A stretch of DNA of 11,175 nt from Eubacterium sp. (lineage in GTDB: Bacteria > Bacillota_A > Clostridia > Lachnospirales > Lachnospiraceae): contig JAILEL010000233.1 in assembly GCA_024687845.1 (NCBI GenBank), forward strand, positions 1 through 11,175. The letters run 5' to 3'. Below, one piece after another: positions 6,464 to 11,175 of this stretch (the first letter of the stretch is position 1; each line of letters opens with the position of its first letter). The notes below the pieces were generated by a model. It was not told where the DNA came from, did not search any database, and saw nothing but the letters and a program-made list of their open reading frames with translations. A program made the position numbers and the translations under genes.

Positions 6464-6494
6464 ATTTTCTTTATTAATTTAGTAAATTATTTTT

Positions 6495-7988
6495 TTACCT
6501 TTTTATGCGTTTTCTCGCTGGTGTAATGGCACTTTGCGGACATACTAACAGACACAGATGACAACCAACGCATTTTTTTCCATCGAGCTTCGGTTTTCTG
6601 TCTTCAAATCTGATAGCCTGATGACCTCCATCATTGCAGGATATTACACACCTTCCACATCCGATACATTTACTTAAATCAAACTTTGGAAACTGGATTG
6701 AATCCCTTTCAAGAATATCAGTAGTATCACTTATCGAATTTAAACCTGATCCTACTATATCTTTTACAGAATCTAATCCCATTTGGGCTAGATAATAATT
6801 CAGACCATCCTTAAGATCATCGATTATACGATAACCATACTGCATTACTGCTGTTGTAACCTGAATCGATCCCGCTCCCATCAGAATAAATTCCAATGCA
6901 TCTCTCCAGGTCTCAACACCACCCATTCCGCTTAGATGCTTTCCTCTAAGTTCAGGATTATTACCAAGTTCAGAAATAAATCTGAGAGCGATAGGCTTTA
7001 CTGCATTTCCACTGTAACCACCTATGGCTGACTGACCTTTTACCGCCGGAGCAGAAACAAATGTATATGGATTTACTCCAATAACACTCTTGATAGTATT
7101 GATTGCGGCAATACCATCAGCCCCACCTCGAACGGCTGCCTCTGCAGCAGGACTCATATTGGCAACATTCGGAGTAAGCTTAGCCAGAACAGGAAGCTTC
7201 GTCCCCCTCTTTGCCGCTCTGACATATCGTTCCACCAGTTCAGGAATCTGACCTATATCTGACCCCAGTCCATCCTCCTGCATATTTGGACACGAAAAGT
7301 TAAGCTCTATAGCATCCGCTCCATTCTCCCCGCTCTTTCTTGCCAGGTCTTCCCATTCTGCTTCGTCTTGACCCATTATTGATGCAAGAATGAATTTAGT
7401 CGGATAATTCTTCTTCAACTCACGGAATATTTCCATATTTTCGGCTACACTGTGGTCTGAAAGCTGCTCAATATTCTTAAAACCAACTATAGTTCCATTA
7501 TCACCTTTAATTGCAGAAAATCTTGGAGACGCTTCATGTATATCAAAAGAACAAATCGTCTTAAAACATGCTCCTGCCCATCCCGCTTCAAATGCCCGTG
7601 CGCACATATCATATGTGGATGCTACAACTGAAGATGACAGTAGAAATGGATTTTCCAAAGGAATACCACAGAGATCCGTTTTTAACCTGTTTTCGTCATT
7701 TGGAATGTCTATCTCTGTTTCTTTTCTGACATCATCAAAAAGTTTTGACATCACATCCTTAATCTGTACTTTTCCCTGATTCACACATGCTTTTTCACAC
7801 GGTGCATCACAATTCATACACGGATTTGTTTCAGGCAGTCTGAGAGCAGCAATATCAGTCGTATCAAACCAGATACTTCTTAAAGTCTTTCCAGTATCCA
7901 TACGTGGACAAGCCGCGCTGCAGGGCGCATCGTAACAAAGCATGCAGTGAATCATGTCATTTCTGGTTATTGGAGAATATAAAATCAT
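6495..7988 (-). CDS. preA: PreA-type dihydropyrimidine dehydrogenase subunit with extra N-terminal Fe-S domain
   Basis: Iron-sulfur flavoprotein related to the catalytic PreA subunit, which reduces uracil or thymine to the 5,6-dihydro form; 497 aa against about 410 for E. coli PreA. The extra N-terminus (1-75) has two four-cysteine sets (C15, C18, C23, C27 and C57, C60, C64, C68), like the N-terminal domain of PreT and glutamate synthase small subunits. Residues 105-400 are the FMN barrel of the dihydroorotate dehydrogenase family, with KNIE (171-174), NFSC (catalytic Cys 233) and INT (296-298), all positions conserved in dihydropyrimidine dehydrogenase. The C-terminus carries two [4Fe-4S] ferredoxin motifs (C441/444/447/451 and C473/476/479/483). 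No PreT flavin/NADH partner lies in the window. It is the last gene of the GH2 unit. Family assignment is firm; the true substrate is uncertain because of the glycoside context. Confidence 0.92.
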   Translation of the reverse strand: MILYSPITRNDMIHCMLCYDAPCSAACPRMDTGKTLRSIWFDTTDIAALRLPETNPCMNCDAPCEKACVNQGKVQIKDVMSKLFDDVRKETEIDIPNDENRLKTDLCGIPLENPFLLSSSVVASTYDMCARAFEAGWAGACFKTICSFDIHEASPRFSAIKGDNGTIVGFKNIEQLSDHSVAENMEIFRELKKNYPTKFILASIMGQDEAEWEDLARKSGENGADAIELNFSCPNMQEDGLGSDIGQIPELVERYVRAAKRGTKLPVLAKLTPNVANMSPAAEAAVRGGADGIAAINTIKSVIGVNPYTFVSAPAVKGQSAIGGYSGNAVKPIALRFISELGNNPELRGKHLSGMGGVETWRDALEFILMGAGSIQVTTAVMQYGYRIIDDLKDGLNYYLAQMGLDSVKDIVGSGLNSISDTTDILERDSIQFPKFDLSKCIGCGRCVISCNDGGHQAIRFEDRKPKLDGKKCVGCHLCLLVCPQSAITPARKRIKR

Positions 7989-7995
7989 TCGCACA

Positions 7996-8003
7996 CCCCC
8001 CTT
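7996..8003 (-). promoter_or_regulatory. Ribosome binding site deciding the preA start
   Basis: On the minus strand this reads AAGGGGGG. It lies only one base ahead of an in-frame GTG (7994) but seven bases ahead of an ATG two codons later (7988). The ATG is therefore taken as the start, shortening the longest frame by two residues. Confidence 0.6.
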
Positions 8004-8022
8004 AAGTTTTACTCCAAAGTTA

Positions 8023-10485
8023 TTATTCTACAGTTAATTTTACCTTATTAGAAAGGCCATCAGCTGCAGATATAGTCAGTTCAACCTCTCCTTTTTCATA
8101 TCCTGAACGAAGTATTGCCATCGCTCTTCCTTTATAGGTTGCAGCTTCAGTATCTGTATAATCCTCTTCTGTAATCGGATTGCCCGAACCAAATCCGGCA
8201 AGCTCTGCAGTTCCATTTACCTGGGCATTTAATTCTATCTTTGCATCTGGAACTCTGATGTCATTTTCATCAAGTATTTCAATATTTACAAATATCAAAT
8301 CATGTCCATTTGCTTTCATAGACTGTTTTTCAGGAATAAGTCTTATTTTTGCCGGTAATCCAGCAGTTTCAATAATGTCCCTGCTTATCTCCTTACCATT
8401 TCTGTAGCTTACAGCAATGACCTTGCCCGGTTTATATTCAGTCTCAAAGCTTGCACTATAAGGCATAGGTTTTTCCATACAGATTTTCTTTTTTCCAATG
8501 CTTTCTCCATTTATGAAAACCTCAACTTCTTCAGCTCTTGAATAAACTATTAATTCAACCTTTTTGTTTTCATATCCGGCATAATTCCAGTTTTCCTGAA
8601 CATCCGGGAATCCCCACATACTCATTATCTCAGTCTTTCCAAATGTATCTGGATGCTTTGAATAAATAAAGGTCTTGTCATTTCCCCAGACAACACTTCT
8701 ATAAGCTCCTTGCGCAAGTCTATATCCTGTAATATCGAAATCAGCATCATTTGCAGTTCTCCACGGATATGGAGATGCCACTTGTGGCAAAAGCTCCCAC
8801 GGACTTTGAGGCATTTTCGGATCATCATCATTATAATATACCGCCTTTCCTAAACCAGCTTCTCCGATATAGTCCCATGCCGTCCAGGTAAAATCTCCAA
8901 TAACATAAGAGTTTTCTTCGATAAAAGGCCATCTCCATCCTATTTCCTTTGGAAAATTCTCAGAACCAAGAATCACTCTGTCAGGAAACATTTCATGATC
9001 CCGTTCATATACAACTTCCATGTAGTTATATCCAACAATATCCAGTCCATTTATAAATGGCTCTGTCATTTCTTCCCAAAGCGTTGAATCAATTCCTGTG
9101 TTAGAATTCTGTAGCTGAATCTGGTCTTTCATAAGTTCATCATCGAGTCCGCTCCAAAATGAACATACTCCATTACTTACAGGTCGTGTCGGATCCAGTT
9201 CCCGAACCTTGGCAGCTATACTATCAGCGATTTTAAATCCATTGCTAAGTCCACCTCTCTCAGGAATCTCATTTCCGATTGACCATAGAATGACTGACGG
9301 ATGCTCTCTGTCCCTCTTTATAAATCTTGTAATATCCTTCTCCCAGTCTGATTCAAAGAACTGATTGTAGTCGCCTCCTCTTTTCCCCATTGACCATGCA
9401 TCGAAGGCTTCATCAAAAACATACATTCCAAGTCTGTCACAAGCTTCTATCAGTGCAGCAGATGGTGGATTATGAGCTGTACGAACAGCATTAAATCCAA
9501 CTTCCTTCATCTTCTGAATCTTTCTTGCTTCTATTTCATACAGCGTAACTGCTCCGAGCAGACCATTATCATGATGGAGGCATCCTCCTTTAAGCTTGAC
9601 ACTTTTTCCATTTATAAGGAGTCCTCTTATGGCATCGGATGATATAGTTCGAATACCGAATACTGTTTCTGCCACATCATAAGACGCATCCTCTTCTTTA
9701 ATTAAATGTGTTCTATACACTCCCAGATTCTTAACTACTGCCTTAACCCGGTAAAGATTAGGATTATCCGCATCCCATAGCATTGGGTTTTGGACATTCA
9801 TCCTAAGTCTTGCAACAGCTTTGCCTACAGAGCCAACATGTACTACCCTTTTGGATGTAGCTGCCACCTCATCAGTTCCATCCTTGTAAAGATATAAGCT
9901 GACCTCAGCTAAACGATTATATGTTGTTGCATTTTCCACTTCAATCTGGGCTTCTATAAATGCATATCCATCTGCCACTTCTTTTGTATATAAATATATA
10001 CCATCCGGAACTATATGAACCTGAGGTCCATGCAAAAGCTTTACTCCACGATAAAGCCCTGAACCGGAATACCAGCGTGAGTTCGGCTGCATAGAAGTAT
10101 TAACATTTATTGTAATTCGGTTTTCTTTACCAAACGTCACATAATTTGTAATATCCACGTAAAAAGGAAAATAGCCATTATGCTGTAACATAACTCTGCT
10201 TCCATTTACTTCAACTGAAGCATTCATCATAGCGCCATCGAACATAAGCCCGACACATTCATTTTCCCATTCCATTGGAATAGTTATATACTTCGTGTAA
10301 TTTGATAAACCACCTGTAAAATATCCGGAATCAGCGGCTGCAGGTGCATTTTCTGACACAGGTGTACTAATCATACCATCGTGTGGAAGATTGATTTCCT
10401 CTCCTGGATCTGCTTCCATTACCGACAGAGAATCCAGAAATCCTCTCCTGAATGTCCATTTTTCATCAATTGTAATAACCTTCAT
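8023..10485 (-). CDS. Cytoplasmic glycoside hydrolase family 2 (beta-galactosidase-like)
   Basis: Retaining beta-glycosidase of 820 aa that removes a terminal sugar from imported oligosaccharides or glycosides. There is no signal peptide, so it acts in the cytoplasm. Domains in order: jelly-roll sugar-binding domain (about 1-155), immunoglobulin-like domain (about 156-278), TIM barrel (about 285-600), then C-terminal beta-sandwich domains (a DUF4982-like region near 615-700 and an Ig-like domain near 710-820). In the barrel, the GH2 signature FNAVRTAHNPP lies at 331-341, the acid/base is E406 in GNE, and the probable nucleophile is E509 in GSEN. The ATG at 10485 has a GGGGGA site ahead. It starts 12 bases after the aldo/keto reductase stop and ends 34 bases before preA, so all three are probably one transcript. 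Beta-galactosidase is the commonest activity for this domain order, but GH2 also includes glucuronidases, mannosidases and others; specificity is open. Confidence 0.93.
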   Translation of the reverse strand: MKVITIDEKWTFRRGFLDSLSVMEADPGEEINLPHDGMISTPVSENAPAAADSGYFTGGLSNYTKYITIPMEWENECVGLMFDGAMMNASVEVNGSRVMLQHNGYFPFYVDITNYVTFGKENRITINVNTSMQPNSRWYSGSGLYRGVKLLHGPQVHIVPDGIYLYTKEVADGYAFIEAQIEVENATTYNRLAEVSLYLYKDGTDEVAATSKRVVHVGSVGKAVARLRMNVQNPMLWDADNPNLYRVKAVVKNLGVYRTHLIKEEDASYDVAETVFGIRTISSDAIRGLLINGKSVKLKGGCLHHDNGLLGAVTLYEIEARKIQKMKEVGFNAVRTAHNPPSAALIEACDRLGMYVFDEAFDAWSMGKRGGDYNQFFESDWEKDITRFIKRDREHPSVILWSIGNEIPERGGLSNGFKIADSIAAKVRELDPTRPVSNGVCSFWSGLDDELMKDQIQLQNSNTGIDSTLWEEMTEPFINGLDIVGYNYMEVVYERDHEMFPDRVILGSENFPKEIGWRWPFIEENSYVIGDFTWTAWDYIGEAGLGKAVYYNDDDPKMPQSPWELLPQVASPYPWRTANDADFDITGYRLAQGAYRSVVWGNDKTFIYSKHPDTFGKTEIMSMWGFPDVQENWNYAGYENKKVELIVYSRAEEVEVFINGESIGKKKICMEKPMPYSASFETEYKPGKVIAVSYRNGKEISRDIIETAGLPAKIRLIPEKQSMKANGHDLIFVNIEILDENDIRVPDAKIELNAQVNGTAELAGFGSGNPITEEDYTDTEAATYKGRAMAILRSGYEKGEVELTISAADGLSNKVKLTVE

Positions 10486-10497
10486 ATCTTCCCCCTA

Positions 10498-11175
10498 TTA
10501 CAAACAGGAATTTTTATCAATCTCTTTTAACTCTTCTTCTGTAAAGCTGGTATTTTCGATAGCCTTGATATTATCAAGAATCTGCTGAGGCTTAGATGCT
10601 CCAACCAGAACTGATGTTACAGAATCATCTTTAAGAATCCATGCCAAGGCCATCTCAGCAAGAGACTGTCCTCTTTCTTTTGCTATCTCATTTAACGCAA
10701 TAATGCTACTGAGCTTTTGTTCACTAAGCTGACTTTCTTTAAGAAAACGTCCATCCGTTCGGATACGGCTGTCATCTGGAATACCATTTATATAACGATC
10801 CGATAAAAGCCCCTGTTCAAGAGGTGAGAAACAGATAAGTCCTTTACCAAGCTCCTTAGCTCTGCTTTTAAGTCCATTTCTTTCAATCGTCCTGTCAAAT
10901 ATATTATAGCGATTCTGATTAATGATAAATGGTACCTTCAGCTCATTTAAAATAGCCGTAGCCTTTGAAAGTGTAGCACCGTCATAATTTGATAATCCCA
11001 CATATAAGGCTTTACCACTCTTTACAATCTGATCCAGAGCTCCCATTGTTTCCTCAAGTGGAGTATTTGGATCCATCCTGTGATGATAGAAAATGTCAAC
11101 ATAGTCCAGCCCCAGTCTCTTTAAGGACTGATCCAAACTGGCAATTAAATATTTTCTACTTCCCCAGTCACCATA
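10498..11175 (-). CDS. Aldo/keto reductase, YghZ (L-glyceraldehyde 3-phosphate reductase) type, 5' part outside window
   Basis: NADPH-dependent carbonyl reductase. The last 225 residues are present and the first 100 or so of a protein of about 330 aa lie beyond the right edge. The frame is open to the edge, where it reads YGDWGSRKYL, so the TTG at 11136 is an internal Leu and not a start. Visible features: SLKRLGLDYVDIFYHHRMD with the second His as the likely member of the catalytic tetrad, GLSN in the substrate pocket region, and near the C-terminus SVLVGASKPQQ, the cofactor-phosphate-binding motif of the superfamily. YVDIFYHHR with DPNTPLEETM is characteristic of the YghZ/AKR14 branch. The Asp, Tyr and Lys of the tetrad lie in the missing part and cannot be checked. 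It precedes the GH2 gene by 12 bases. A role in reducing a sugar- or aglycone-derived aldehyde is inferred. Confidence 0.93.
   Translation of the reverse strand, partial: YGDWGSRKYLIASLDQSLKRLGLDYVDIFYHHRMDPNTPLEETMGALDQIVKSGKALYVGLSNYDGATLSKATAILNELKVPFIINQNRYNIFDRTIERNGLKSRAKELGKGLICFSPLEQGLLSDRYINGIPDDSRIRTDGRFLKESQLSEQKLSSIIALNEIAKERGQSLAEMALAWILKDDSVTSVLVGASKPQQILDNIKAIENTSFTEEELKEIDKNSCL

Larger units (their letters stand above)
6169..6494. other. Regulatory intergenic region between preA and the LacI-type gene
   Basis: This gene-free stretch of about 325 bases holds, in order of transcription, the preA terminator, a CG-centred palindrome ATTTCGAAAT (6382-6391), the possible promoter P2 with O2, a long A/T-homopolymer-rich stretch (about 6246-6330) with no clear element, promoter P1, O1 and the regulator ribosome site. 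The homopolymer runs between O2 and O1 could bend the DNA, which would fit looping, but this is only a suggestion from composition. Confidence 0.6.

Noticed and set aside
10498..11136. Complete 212-aa aldo/keto reductase starting at TTG 11136
   Set aside because: The frame continues to the window edge with sequence conserved in the family (YGDWGSRKYL), so the gene is truncated only by the window.
1..11175. CRISPR array, tRNA/rRNA, riboswitch or insertion sequence
   Set aside because: No regularly spaced repeats, conserved RNA structure, transposase-like frame or terminal inverted repeats were seen on either strand.

Overview
The window looks like part of a gut- or rumen-type Lachnospiraceae genome (Butyrivibrio/Roseburia-like Clostridia). 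This is inferred from moderate-to-low GC, strong GGAGG ribosome sites, an LplABC-type sugar importer without its own ATPase, LacI-family control, a cytoplasmic family 2 glycosidase, and protein sequences that read as Firmicutes. No RNA gene, CRISPR array, insertion sequence or integrase is visible. Every convincing protein gene lies on the minus strand, so transcription runs from right to left.

Right half (11175 to about 6411), catabolic unit: a 3'-partial aldo/keto reductase of the YghZ type runs off the right edge. It is followed after 12 bases by a family 2 glycoside hydrolase (820 aa, no signal peptide), then by an unusually long PreA-type dihydropyrimidine dehydrogenase subunit. A strong rho-independent terminator (6411-6463) closes the unit.

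Middle (6410 to 1163), regulator and transporter unit: a near-consensus promoter (TTGACA, 17 bp, TATAGT) drives a LacI-family regulator, two LplB/LplC-type permeases and a large lipoprotein solute-binding protein, ending at a terminator (1163-1205). A CG-centred operator-like inverted repeat sits at the predicted transcription start. A perfect version of the same core lies 144 bp upstream, inside a second possible promoter. This suggests autoregulation of regulator and importer. Two RNA hairpins sit between the second permease and the binding protein, which may let the binding protein be made in excess.

Left end (1240 to 1): an intergenic stretch with a possible 22-codon ORF on the plus strand that has a perfect ribosome site, then an AT-rich hypothetical gene whose Cys/His-rich N-terminus faintly resembles CoiA-like proteins. 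This gene looks unrelated to the sugar locus.

Working model (inference): a glycoside or oligosaccharide is bound at the cell surface, imported by the two permeases with an ATPase encoded elsewhere, and cut in the cytoplasm by the GH2 enzyme. The reductase and PreA would then act on the released sugar or aglycone. The most unusual element is PreA: it carries an extra N-terminal double four-cysteine domain like that of PreT, has no flavin/NADH partner nearby, and sits in a glycoside operon.
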